Positions 35,568 to 47,445 of a DNA stretch of 64,000 bases are shown piece by piece; the stretch's first letter is position 1; each line of letters begins with the position of its first letter. This DNA is from Chrysopilus asiliformis (Eukaryota; Arthropoda; Insecta; Diptera; Rhagionidae), in NCBI GenBank assembly GCA_964034945.1, contig OZ035960.1, positions 46,355,002 to 46,419,001 of the forward strand, read 5' to 3'. The translations under genes were made by a program, and so were the position numbers. The notes under the pieces were generated by a model that did not search any database, had not been told where the DNA came from, and saw only the letters and a list, made by a program, of their open reading frames with translations.

Positions 35568-38500
35568 CCACGTCCACAAGCTAAATTATTTTGGATTGTT
35601 GTTGTTTTCCGTCGGTGGAGATTTATCGATTTCTGAGAGCAGAATCTTTTATCATTTCAGATTTGTCAAAAAATTATAACTCGCGATCTGCTTTTTGTAT
35701 ATGTATGCATGGTTTCTAATTGAAAATGAAAGGAAATTCCCTAAGCTTTTCACAAAAAATATTGTAAAAAAAAATCCCATGCAATTCCCATGTTAATACT
35801 CCTAATGTGCATGTGCCGTACACTCAAAAAATAATAACAAAAACCTCGTTCCTATTGACAAAATTAGTTTTGTTGAATCTCAACAAATTCTTTTGTTAAA
35901 TTGATAAAATAATTGTTTGAAAAATAAAAAAAATGTAAATAAAACAATTTTTTGTCATTTTGACAAATTAGGCGTTGTTAAATTTACAATTGTTTTATTG
36001 ATTTAATAAAACATCATTTGTAAGTTTATTTTCGTAATTTTTTTTGTTAAACAAAGATTCCCCTTCCAAAAATATTTGTTCCAATTGACAACTTTTATGT
36101 GATTTTAACAAAAATTTGGTTAATTGAACAATGACTTTATCCATATGACCATTTTTTTATTTACCGATGAATAAATTTCCCTTTATTAATTTTACAAAAT
36201 TATTTTATTGGCTGATATAGGATAAAAATTTGGATATCTAACAATAATTTTATCCATTCTCTGAGTATATTTCTTTTTCTTAGTGTTTCAAATTTTTTTT
36301 TTCTTTAAAATATCTTAAACATTTCCCCTTCCAACTACTACGGAAAACACATTCGTTTGACAAACAACACATTGACATTCTAATTTCCCGTTTTAATTAG
36401 CACAATTTTGCAAGCATATTAAAATATGGGTATCTCAAATAAACCCTTTCTACTTTTACATGAATATTTGTAATTGAAACCAAACAACGTTAACAAGAAA
36501 ACAACATCAAAATAAGGAAAGCCATGGATATCTTCGAATATATGCTAATTTATGGCTTTCTCTTGGCTCAGCAAAAAGATAATTTGGTTACCATTCACAT
36601 TCTATGCTTATTGAAAATACACAGAGACACAGATGTACTTAGGTTTATGTTATACAAATAGACGGGGATACCCCGTTGTGATCCTTGGATGGAAATAATG
36701 AAATCATATTTTTATGTAAAAAATTCAATTTATTAATAAATTCAGTTTCGTGTCTTGTGAATTTATTTAAGTTGTCCGTCCTGCCCATCTTTACCCCCCG
36801 ATCAAATCCATACCATTCCGTATTAAGTCCAATCGATATTCCCTTTGTTTTTATTTCAGATCGCAACAATCCGTTTGAGAAGTCTGAAGTCTTCGTTTTC
36901 ATCTTCGTCGCATCATCAGCATCATCATCTTATTTTCCTTAGCCAGTCATGAGGCATTGAAATCGAAAATTGGTGGGACATGGGGCCAGGCGTGGATTTT
37001 CATGGCTGCCCAGAATCAAAGTGGAGGAGAAGTCATATGGAAAATCTGTGCAAAAAGGGCGGATTTATTTCGGGGAAGAGTTGTTAAGGGGGGAATTTAT
37101 TGAGAGAAAAAAATCTTCAGAAAACGAATGATTGACCACTGGATGATTGTATGCATCCCAGCATTTTATTTATTTATTCCGTTCTGTGTTTGTTCAGGAA
37201 TCAATAATAAACGATCATAAGAAATTCGTTGCGGTGCGATCAAACAAACAAAATTCTGACCGATCCGATATTTTCTCAATGATTTTCTTTCATTCGTTGT
37301 GAAAAATCAATTGTAAAATTTGTGCAAAATGTTAAAAAGTACCAATATTAAAATTATACTCATTTATTGACGACAGCAATTGCTAGAAACAAATGTTTGG
37401 CTTTGTAAAATCCATAAAATATTATTTCTGAATCGTAGGAAATAATTTCATTGCAGCATGAGTATTTTGCATTTCTTTTTAGCATAATTCTTCGCACAAT
37501 AAGTATTTGCTTAAAATATTTGATTTCTTTACCTTGTCGAAGAAACTTTTTCGGAGCTGTATGGATAGAAAAAAAATCGTAATGAGTTGCCTACGGACAG
37601 CAATGAAATAATTCATGTTATGAAATAACTACCTCCTTTATGAAATATTTCATTGCAAATTTTATATCTATTATAGAGTGACATCATAATATCTTAAAGC
37701 TATTATCTAAGGAAAAATTTCCGCAGAATTTCATACGGAAATTCCTATTGGAGGTATCTTACAGCAAGAACTAAAAGTTTTATGCAGAAATTCCGTACAT
37801 TGAAGATTTTTAGACAAAGAATATTCTTCTATACGTTTTCATGTTTCGAACTTAATTTTTCTAGCATTATAATTCACACATCCGACAATTTACGCAAACA
37901 GCAAATGCGGAAATTTCGAGAAATTGTGAAGTTCAACTGCAATAAAAAGATTTTAATTAATTTTAATTTTCCACTTATTTCCGGTATTTTCAACTTCTAA
38001 TTTTGTGGCTGCTGATTTTGTGGCTGTGGACTGCCGAACAGCTAATCAATTTTCGCAATTTTTTTGAAAGGTGCGTTCAAAATGCGTAAATATTTTAATT
38101 TTATTTAAATGACATACTAGTCGCTCTCATCAAATTAAAACACCAAAACAAACACAATATCTCATTAAAAATGATTCTTAAGGATTTTTTCACAAATCTT
38201 TTTATCCGACTTTTTACGATTTTCAAAATATAAGCAGATGCTTTATTTAAGGAGGAAAGGCGAAAAAAAACTTGACGTGTTTTATGGACAGTCCTTGGAT
38301 ATCAAAGTTTGTGTTTATGGATTCGTGCGATATGCAAAGAATTTTTCAAAAATTACTTTTGAATGTTTTTTACAATCGCTTCTTTTGTAATTATACGTCG
38401 TTCACTTTTCGAAAAGCTGTTTTTATCTGGCAATAATTTTTAGTTTACTCTACAGATTTTTTTTTCTCAAATTGACGTGATTTTTCCCACGTTCCGGAAT

Positions 38501-40195
38501 AAATTCAAGTTTTAACACCTTTGGCTAAAAGAATATATTCTGTGATAGATAAATCACATTCCTGGAATAAATTCTGAATGAAATTCGCAGAAAAACTCAA
38601 TATTATCCATAAATTGCATATTTCTCGTAGTTTATGAATCACAGTAGTTAATTTAAGTTTACGTTATCATTTTTATTCGACGTAAATTTACAGAGAATAG
38701 AGCGACTTAAATTTGTTAAAAACGCCAAAAATCCGATGATTTTAAGATTGTTGAAAATCTTTTGTAAATTTTACACAATTTCATGTCTAATCACAATTTT
38801 TAATGACAAAATAACAACAACATCATAAAAAAAAACTGTCGTGCTGATTTTCTCTCAGTGCAGGTGCTCCATATGTAGCAAAACCGAATTCCAATTTAAT
38901 ATTTACACAGCATACTATCCTTTGCTTATGAATACCTTTTAGTAGTGGAAATAATATCTCACCGGTCAGTAATGTATCATCATTCAGCCCCTAATGGCTT
39001 CGGGGGGCAAATGATTTAAATGTCAAACATCTACGAGGCTAATTCATTTACATCATCATCCTTGCAGTTCCTCCAGCTCCAAATGCTTAGCAAAGAGCCT
39101 CGATCGAATGCTGCCTAAGGGCGGAGCTCCCGAATTGAGGATCGCATCTGAAGATAAACTGAATGAACATTGAATGAGAACCAGAATTTTGTATTCTGGC
39201 TGAATGGCAAGCAGTCAAGTCAAGAAAAAGAAAAATCACCAGAGAAAATTACCAGGGCTTAACCGGGATGGGTAATCTGTATGAGCGATCTGGGATTATG
39301 GTTAGGTTCGGAAGGGCAGGACGATTTGGTTGGATCGGGAATGAGTAATGTTATGTGAAACCACTGAGACGTGTTCAACTTGTGTTCCAAATCGAGTTGT
39401 TTTGCATGTGCATTTTGATCGCGTTGGATCAGATCAGATCGGATCGCGTCCATCGCTATTAAATAGTGTTCCTGACTTCACTACGATGTTAAAGGGAGAG
39501 ATGCAATTTATGTTTTATATGCAGACAGCGATCCGCATGAAAGATTATTATTATTATAGTTTTTTAAACGAATTGAAATTTTTACTAGTATCTGGAAGTG
39601 TCGAAAAAAATTGTTTCATATCAGTTTGTCTGTCATCAAATGCCCGTGACTCGCGAAAAGTTTTAGTTTGATTCAACTATGTTTCGTGGTTAACCAACAA
39701 CACAATGGACATGGTGAAATTAACTACGAACGTGATTAAATCATCTATGCTGCGTGAGTAAACCAACTAATAATTCATTGTTCATTAAATCATAAAATGG
39801 TTGGTTTTATTACAAACGTGGTTGATTTTATTACAAACATAGTTGATTTAAATACGGATTCGTGATATAAGTACCCGCGTACACACTGGAGTTCACGAAC
39901 AGTTGGCAGAGACGTCCACACTAAACAAAGTTTTATCGATATTTATTGTTGTAACCCCTCTCCCTACCCCTCTACACCGCCCGCCTGTTCTCCCTAGAAA
40001 TCCTGATAGACATTGTGCTTGTTTAACAGAGGACGTGATCGTTTTTTTACGAAGTTGACAATGAACGTGATGGCTAATTGACTATGAACGTGATTATTTA
40101 ATCATGCAAAGTAGTTTAATTAAACACTGAAAGTTGTATCATTTTGATAAATGATGTGTCCTTGGTTGAACGATCGAAGTTGATTCAAAATTAAC
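35568..40195. other. Intronic stretch, mostly featureless
   Basis: A TTGACAAAATT-type degenerate repeat occupies 35830-36250. Around 39700-40110 the motif (A)ACGAACGTGATTAAATCA recurs with variants (for example ACAAACGTGGTTGATTTTAT). No coding frame is supported. Confidence 0.45.
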
Positions 40196-40198
40196 TAA

Positions 40199-40724
40199 AG
40201 GTGCCGGTCCACATGATAGTAAATGCTACTCGCAAATGGACACGTCTCTGAGAGTCGCTCGCAGAAACTCGTAAAAACTCGCGAGCTAGTTTCTGCGAGC
40301 TGTCAAAGGTTATTCTACTCTCTAGTCGACACGCACCCACTGAACTCTCGGGGAGTTGCTCGCCAGATACGAACGGCATTTGAATTTCGCTAGTAGCTCT
40401 CGAGAACTCGCCAAAGCAAGATGTCAAAAAATCAAGATATTGGTCTTGAAAATATAAAAATCACCGAAATTAACTCTCAAATAGACAACCTCCTGCGAGT
40501 AACCCGGCCCTTACATGCGTCTGTAGAGCTGACACAGTCGCTGACACAGTCTCGTGTAAATGCACTGACTGCCAGTTCACTAAATGTATTTTAATGCGTT
40601 GTCAGTAATTTGACATTTGAAGTCTGTGCTACTGACAGACTTTATAGTCGCGTGTAAGGGCCGGGTGACTCTCGAGAGATTTTGAGAGTTACTCGCGTAT
40701 TTACTCTCATGTAGAGCGGCACCT
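40199..40724. mobile_element. PIF/Harbinger-like MITE (AGGTGCCG termini), host of a nested MITE
   Basis: Termini AGGTGCCGGTCCACATGATA and, inverted, AGGTGCCGCTCTACATGAGA are flanked by TAA on both sides (40196-40198, 40725-40727). The interior repeats CTCGCAGAAACTCG and GAGAGTTACTCGC in both orientations. A second MITE occupies 40502-40666. Confidence 0.72.
40502..40666. mobile_element. CCCGGCCCTTACA MITE, copy 1 (nested)
   Basis: Terminal repeats ACCCGGCCCTTACATGCG / CGCGTGTAAGGGCCGGGT. It is 165 bp, the same length as the copy at 43157 and differing at only a few positions. It lies inside the PIF-like element 40199-40724. The target duplication is unclear. Confidence 0.78.
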
Positions 40725-42235
40725 TAAGGTTTGTAGTTGATTTTACCAATGAATTTTATAGAACGGGTTTTCACCATTCTTCAAAAAGGACCAATTCTAC
40801 AACAACAACAAAAAAATCCTTTACCACTTACATAAAACTTTCCAATTTTACATAATTTTTCCGAAAAAATTACCTGAGCCCGATATAATGTCATCTTTAA
40901 ATTACATCTGAAAATAATCATTAAAATAATCCAAATAAAACAATAACTAGTGCTCCATCTTATTGAAATTCAAAATTAAATTGAACCTCTCTTGACCGAA
41001 AATGCATTAATGAGAACGAAAAGCCATTTGAATTTCTTCGCGTATTTTCTATTCTATTTCACAATAAAACAAACATCCAATCCATATTACCATTGAACGT
41101 TCTTATTTTAATAATAAAAAATTCTTATTTGAAGAATGGATCCATTAAAAAGCATTGAAAATATATTTATTGGAATATGAACTCATATTCGTTGAAGGAT
41201 ATCCATTATCCTTTGGATTATGGATCCTTTTGACCAGTCAATCATATTAGGATATCGATAAAAAAAATAAGATGCAATTTTCCTTTGAGATTTTCTTTCT
41301 CTTTTATCGTTTAATAATATTGATTGCTTTTGGTTATTGAATTTGAATTCATAAAAACCATTCAATCTCCGCGCATATTACGCTTTAGACACATACAATT
41401 TCTGTAAAGTGCTCAATTTCAGGACAGGCCTGGGGAAACCTTTTTATCAACCTTGAATGTAAAATTCATGTTATTTGTGTTCCCACGTTCTTTTTAAAAA
41501 ATCCACACAACTCCGATTTTCAGTGAAAGTAAAATAACATAAACAATTTTTTCAAGTCTCGTATTTAAACGTATTTGCAAGGCAGATTATCCTGTATACC
41601 TGTTCTTCAAATAAAATGACTCAATTGTTCGTTCTTCTTCCATAGACTCTGTATTGTACTCTTCAAAGTGATATTTTTTAGATTTGTTTTCATAAAAAGA
41701 ATATGTGATCGAATATTTTCACATATAGAAGGTCGTATTAGATCTGGTGGCAAAAAATAGCAAGCTGATGATAGAAATTTCGAATACAATTTTCTCTTAT
41801 TTACGCGTTCAACTCATTTAAATGCTGTTTTTGCTTGTACATTTTTTTTTTAAATCTTACAACGATTTCATTTGTTTTAATCAGTTTGGAACCTAATCCG
41901 TTCCTAAAGATTGTTCATAATACACAATCCATAGGCTTTCGTAAGCCGAACCGTGGGGATTTGCATCATACACGGGAAAAAAATTAAACTCATTACCGAA
42001 AATGCATGTGAAGATCTCCCGAATTTTCTTGTGAAGATCTCCTAAAAAAGAATGCTGAAAAAAACTTTTTTTATTAAACTGTTTCGAGGATATGCTGAGC
42101 TTCGTCAACAAGTCGGGCTGGTTCAAATAGGATCAGCAAGTTTGATGAAAGGTCTTATGAGTACTGAAGACATCACCTGTAGGCCTCCGAGAGTAGCGCT
42201 GTGCTCGCTCCTGGGCGCGCGTTGTCTTCTTAACC

Positions 42236-42449
42236 CAGTGGTTTCCAAATTTTATTTTACCACGGCTCCCTTAAAAATATTTGAACCGTTGTGTTTGCTA
42301 CGGTAGCATCAGCAGCATAGTAGTTAATATGTACCTATATGTTACGTATTGTGCACTTTTTTTTGTCAATACTGGCTAATATTCGCGCCTCCCCTTAGAC
42401 TAGTCCACGCCTCCCTAGGGAGGCGCGCCTCCCAGTTTGGAAAACGCTG
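42236..42449. mobile_element. hAT-like MITE with 8-bp target duplication
   Basis: It begins CAGTGGTTTCCAAA and ends TTTGGAAAACGCTG. TCTTAACC is duplicated exactly at 42228-42235 and 42450-42457. The right part has GCCTCCCTAGGGAGGCGCGC, a short palindrome. The 214-bp element is non-coding. Confidence 0.85.
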
Positions 42450-42455
42450 TCTTAA

Positions 42456-42475
42456 CCTAACCTAACCTAACCTAA
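42456..42475. repeat. Four CCTAA (TTAGG) repeats
   Basis: There are four exact tandem copies of CCTAA, the complement of the common insect telomere unit TTAGG. They directly adjoin the right target duplication of the hAT MITE at 42236-42449. The array is too short to be a telomere. Confidence 0.7.
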
Positions 42476-42589
42476 ACTGTTTTTGAGAATTTTCAGGGAA
42501 GGTTATAATCGACACAACATCTCATTATACAAAATTCGGATTAATATCGTCATAAATAATGTTTATACTCCCCTAAAAGTTACACCCAC

Positions 42590-42800
42590 ATCGGGTCAGT
42601 GGTTCTCAAGTTATTGACGAAAAGAAAGTAATATATATAAATCGAGGATACTGGGAAGAAAGACGAGGAACCTTGAATTGACCTGTGGTCTAAAACCCGC
42701 CCATTGACGTTAGTGAGCTCCCCTGAGAGTTTCATCCAAATCGGTTTAGTGGTTCTTGAGTTTAAAGCGAACAGACAGACACACAAGCGTATTATATAAT
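42590..42800. repeat. Repeat family 3, copy 2
   Basis: It is collinear with 1069-1262: TATAAATCGAGGATACTGGG, AAAACCCGCCCATTGACG, AGTGAGCTCCCCTGAGAGTT, CAAATCGGTTTAGTGGTTCT, GCGAACAGACAGACACAC. It ends at a TATTATATAATAGG palindrome-like sequence. Confidence 0.65.
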
Positions 42801-43156
42801 AGGCTATTATATAATTACATTTATTTTTCATTGATTCGCTCTGTCTCACCTCCTCCCTACTGCGCCCACCCGCTCAACAAATAAAATCATATTCCGCAAT
42901 GGGATGTTTTTATTTATTTAAAAAGGGAAAAAATCAGAGAGCCTGAATTTTAAAATTGCGAAATTCTGGACACCCCGGAGAAGATTTGAGAGGATTTTGA
43001 TACAAGTATGACTCCTGTAGCGCAGCAGAGAGTATATACGACACGTACTTGGAGTTTGCGAATCTCGGATTGTGACAAAAAACTACACAAAGGTTTACAC
43101 AGCACTTTGTAGCAACGTAATCGTGAAAGCGCACTAGGTTTCAAAAAATTAGCTTA

Positions 43157-43321
43157 ACCCGGCCCTTACACGCGCCTGTAGAGCTGACACAGTCGCTGAC
43201 ACAGTCTCGTGTAAATGCACTGACTGCCAGTTCGCTAAATGTGTTTTAATTCGTTGTCAGTAATTTGACATTTGAAGTCTGTGCTACTGACAGACTTTAC
43301 AGTCTCGTGTAAAGGCCGGGT
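43157..43321. mobile_element. CCCGGCCCTTACA MITE, copy 2
   Basis: Terminal repeats ACCCGGCCCTTACACGCG / CTCGTGTAAAGGCCGGGT. It is 165 bp and nearly identical to copy 1, with the palindromic CTGACACAGTCGCTGACACA region. A TTA on both sides is possible if the last base is counted as target. Confidence 0.78.
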
Positions 43322-45858
43322 TATACACGTTTGTGAGTTCAAATTCATCCCTTTATACATCAAATTCATCATTCGTTTTACATATCAAATTCATCAGTTT
43401 CCAATTGTGGTTAAAGCAACAGTAGTTTGCATATAATAATTTCAGCATCATTCTCAAGATAAAATTTTTGTTAAACGCTTAGCTTTTGCGAATCGTGGAA
43501 TAAATAGATATTACTTCATCATGAAAGGATATAAAAACTACATATGCAAAATGGGTATTATAACATGTATAATTAGCATATCATATGTAGCAATTTAATT
43601 TTTTTTTTATTCAATTATTCGGTTAATAAGAATGAAAAGCAGAAATTTGCATACTCATGGTCAGTTGTTGCGTATTTGATTTGATTATGTATTTTGACAC
43701 GATTATAAAAAAAATCTTTCATGGTTTAAAGATCTTGTATTAAGCAATTGTAGATGAGATCATAAAATCAAGTTAACTAAAGTTTAACTTTTACTAAAAA
43801 GAAATCGTTAACCATGCATCATCATCGTCAGGAAGAACGAAATGAATTTGAATATTCATAACTAAGATATCATTCATTTCAAATTTAAGCCGCACGAAAA
43901 TTAAAGAAAAAAAAAACGCTCCAGTCACTTCAGAGGTCTTAATTTGCATAGTGACCACAGACAAGTTGCAGACATGTTTCATGCATACTCCTTAGCCACT
44001 CATAGAACTTTAAACATAAAAATATCAAACGGAAACAAAAAATATGATCTCTGGATAAAAATTTCGTAATCATCATTGTGGATGGCACTGAATACTCGGT
44101 AATATGCAATCGCTGATGTACACTTTGCGGGCTCATTTGAATTTTTAATTGCGGCGCACATAACCTCATAACATGAAGGTGAATTTTGCCCTCGTTTTTC
44201 ACAAATCATTTCCATGGACGAAATTTTTGTTCAGTGAATAAAAACTGCGTACAGCAAAATGATTTTCATTTAATTTACAATTTGATGGATTTCGTTTGAA
44301 AAATGATTAAACAAAAATTCAAGGGATTTTCGTTGGTATAACAATTACGAATATTTTTCCGATGATGAGTATCAGATTGTAATAAGAATGTTTTGCGAGC
44401 TAATTGTCAGTTAACCAAAAATTTTACAAAATCGTTACTTTTTCCACTTTTCTCCGATTTGAGATTTCAAATCCTTAACTGCTTTTATTTTTGAGCGATA
44501 AGACATCCGCCATATTTATAACCACCCCACATTAACCGAACTTTTCCCCTTCGTAAGTTAAGATCTTAACGGATAAACTCGCATAAAGGATCTTTCTTAC
44601 AAAATTTATGTTTTTGCTTAAAAACTCTGTAATATGAAATTTTAACTCTTGCAAAAAAATCCTTCAATTCTGGCAAAAAAAAAATCGTGTTTCTGGTAAA
44701 AATTCCAACCGTTGCGTCGTTTTTGATCAATCATGTTTGTGATCACGACGACGGTGATCAGCTGCATTTGCCTCATTGTAACCCTATATATGGAGACCAG
44801 AGGGCACGAGCTATTATTGTTTGCAACATGAATTTTAGAAGAAAAAAAAATCAGATACAAACCCGGAACCACTCTAACGGCATTTAACTGAAATCCGCCA
44901 TTTCCATACATCATTTCTTCCCCTTTCTTGAAATTGAAAGGGAAACGAATGCGTTACGAATTTCTTTACTCGAAATCCAACATTGTTGATCAGTCGCGTC
45001 ATTTTTTTAACCCCAACTGAAGAAACGCGTGATTTGTACCCCTTGATTAAAAGGAAAAGGTAGATTGAAACCAAAGTGACACCTTTTCTGTTGTTTATCT
45101 TTCCCCCTTTTTTTTAATAAAAAAAATCTTCAGGTAGAATTTGTGTCTGGTAAAGGACTGAAGTTACATAGCGAGCGTTGCTGATATTTTATTGGTTCAT
45201 CTGTTCGATCGGATTACGCTTACCTGTGCGTGTGCTAAAGGATGCACGTGTTTATTTTCACTTTTATATCAGAGTTTTATTTATTTTTGAACTTCTACAT
45301 CCAATACAAATGTTTTTCCATCTCGAAACACCGGAATGTGCTATTAAACATACCTATAGATATTTTAAAAAAGGGTTAAAGGAGTGTGTTTGACTCGCGC
45401 CAAAATGAAATATCATTGGCTGGCAGTCGATTGCTAGCTAGTTATTTTGTTAAAAAATTTAAACATTTGTGTTTATGTAAATTAATCTTTAAATTATTTA
45501 TATTAGAATATTTTGCCAAGATTTTAAATTCGTATAAATCACAACACTATTTAAGTTTGTAGATTTGTTCACTCATAGATCCTCTTCGTTTTATGATATC
45601 TCAATTTACGTATCTTTAATCCACCCCCCGTCACGCCCCCGCCCACCGTTCTACCAGCCCTATATGAAAAATTGTTGCAGACCGCCCAAAAATTAAATCT
45701 GTTGTTATCAAAATAAGCGGGCGAACATTTTCGGACCTTTCCTTAAGCAAGTGACTTTAGGAGGCCCTCAAAACCTCCGGCCTCCAAAATTCAGCGGCCG
45801 AGAACTGCAATTTCTGCTACAGTTCAATTAGATTTAGCATTGATTCTAGGGTTAAAAT
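43322..45858. other. Intronic stretch without recognised features
   Basis: AT-rich; frames of 60-90 codons on both strands lack protein-like composition. No terminal repeats recognised. Confidence 0.5.
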
Positions 45859-45923
45859 ATTGAGTTGGGAAAAAATATCCGGCCTTTTTTAATCAAAGCG
45901 CAAACAATTTTTTATGTCTTTAA

Positions 45924-46309
45924 CACGTTGGCTACCATGTGAGTCACCGGTGATCGCAGCGTGTCACCCACAGGGACAATGTGAGTCACCGGTGTACACA
46001 CACTATTGTCATTACCGTCAGTTTCTCAAGTTCCATGCTTGAGTGCAGTCGCTCGTGCTGTACAAAAGGGGTTTTTTTGTGGAGCATATTTCATGTGAAA
46101 AATTTGTTGTGGTAAGTTTTTTCCGTTATATTTTATTCGATTCGTTCGTTTTTGTCTGTATTGATCTTGTGTTCACCGGTGCCTCACAGTGTGCAAAAAT
46201 GAAATAAGAGTTTGAGTCATCGGTGACTCACAAAGTACAGAAATGATTTTTGCGTTTTTTCCCAGTGTATATTAGCGGAGTAAGCGTGTTTTGGCTGGTA
46301 GCCAACGTG
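45924..46309. mobile_element. TTAA-flanked MITE (piggyBac-like), copy C, inside the mariner
   Basis: The 386-bp element has terminal repeats CACGTTGGCTACCA / TGGTAGCCAACGTG and is flanked on both sides by TTAA, the piggyBac-type target. It contains several GTGAGTCACCGGTG-like repeats near the left end and related copies near the right. It has no coding capacity. Removing it and one TTAA rejoins the two parts of the mariner. Confidence 0.75.
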
Positions 46310-46880
46310 TTAAAATTATTTTTATTAAACCAAATATGTACCGTTTGTTTGACCACCTTCTGACATTTTTCTGGTGGAGCTATTATTCCATCGCTGTAGA
46401 ACTTCCAGGATTTTTGGTTGAAAAACGGAACCAAGTATTTTTCACTTTGAAGTCAAGTTTGCACCAGCAATTGCAGAAACTACAATGCAAGATCAAAACT
46501 ATACGGTGGATGCATCAAAACTCTTTAACCAAATTCTCTCAATTTTTGGTGAGTCATCAAAAATGTGTGTGGTCTAGCGTTGTCGTTGTGGAATACAACA
46601 CCTATCCTGTTGATCAATACTGTCCGTTTTTCCTCAATCACCCTAGCTATTCACTGTAGAGGAAAAATCAATTTTTTGGCTAATCGATAACATCTCACGA
46701 TGTGTGATTCTCTTCGAATCCCACCAAACACATAGCATAAACTTCCTCGTCCTCAGTCCTGTCTTTGCTACTATCCGCGAAGCTTCACCTCGCTTCTACC
46801 ACGATCTTTTTCGCATTATGTTGTCATACGTGATCCATTTTTTATCGCCTTTTATTTTTGCTCTACTGTTGTGTGAGTCA
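46310..46880 (-). pseudogene. Mariner transposase remnant with stops and frameshifts
   Basis: Read on the minus strand from about 46855, broken frames show GDKKWITYDNIMRKRSW, then a KRGEASRIVAKTGL-like stretch, VWWDSKRI, the FHNDNARPHT catalytic block (second Asp codon at 46582-46584), MHPPYSFDLA and a C-terminal WKFYSDGIIAPPEKCQKV. These motifs appear in the order found in DDD-type mariner transposases. The first catalytic Asp is the GDKKW residue at 46844-46846. Stops after RKRSW, before RVLMHPP and elsewhere, plus a gap in the C-terminal half, rule out a functional enzyme. The very C-terminus reads into the nested MITE at 46309. The N-terminal DNA-binding part is missing. Confidence 0.88.
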
Positions 46881-47152
46881 TCGATGCATGTTTCCACTTG
46901 ATTTTAATTATTTGTAAGCACAGATTAAGAAATTTGAATAGTTATTAAGTAAATATATCAGGCGTGACGTAATAACACGTTCTTATGAAAAAATGTACTC
47001 CCATTTCAAGTTGCATATTTCGAAGCAGGAGCGCCCTATTAACATGTTAAATATACAGAATATTTGGATATGCGAATTATATGGCAACAATCACCGATCA
47101 TGAATGCGTTATTTTTGATGTTGTATTGATAGAATTCATACACACTCAGAAA

Positions 47153-47445
47153 AATGGAGGCTAACTCGACGACCTACATACGGCGTAATTGGCCTCGGGC
47201 AGGAAAACTTAGTCTATGTGAGGCGCGCGTTCGCCTGCATGAGGGAAAGTAAAACTTGTGTTGACCTGTGGCCGGAGAAATTCTGAAATTAAGCCACGAG
47301 CAGGTGAAGTAGGGCATTGGGAGCTGCACGAGTTGACCTTAGATAGGCATTTCGAGGATGTAATGTCATGTAATGGAAACCTCTGTCAGCCAGCTAGAGG
47401 TCAGAGTTAACCTGACAAAAAGTTGACCTGACATTTTTCTGAGTG
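47153..47445. mobile_element. MITE with CACTCAGAAAAATG termini
   Basis: Terminal repeats CACTCAGAAAAATG / CATTTTTCTGAGTG lie 293 bp apart. The interior is richer in GC than the flanks and repeats GTTGACCT several times. It is non-coding and the target duplication is unclear. Confidence 0.65.

Larger units (their letters stand above)
45860..46900 (-). mobile_element. Decayed mariner element, interrupted by a TTAA-type MITE and truncated
   Basis: The end at 45860 reads TTGAGTTGGGAAAAAA next to a TA, like terminal repeats of insect mariners. The remaining mariner sequence lies at 46310-46900. Its 3' region (45860-45923) and coding region are separated by the MITE at 45924-46309. I find no matching second terminal repeat beyond 46900, so the 5' part of the element appears lost. 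Confidence 0.75.

Noticed and set aside
35830..36250. TTGACAAAATT-type repeats as a MITE with ACACTCAAAAAAT ends
   Set aside because: The right end (ATTCTCTGAGT) matches weakly and the interior is low complexity; left as a degenerate repeat.
41425..41445. hAT-like start CAGGCCTGGGGAAACC
   Set aside because: No inverted partner or target duplication found downstream.
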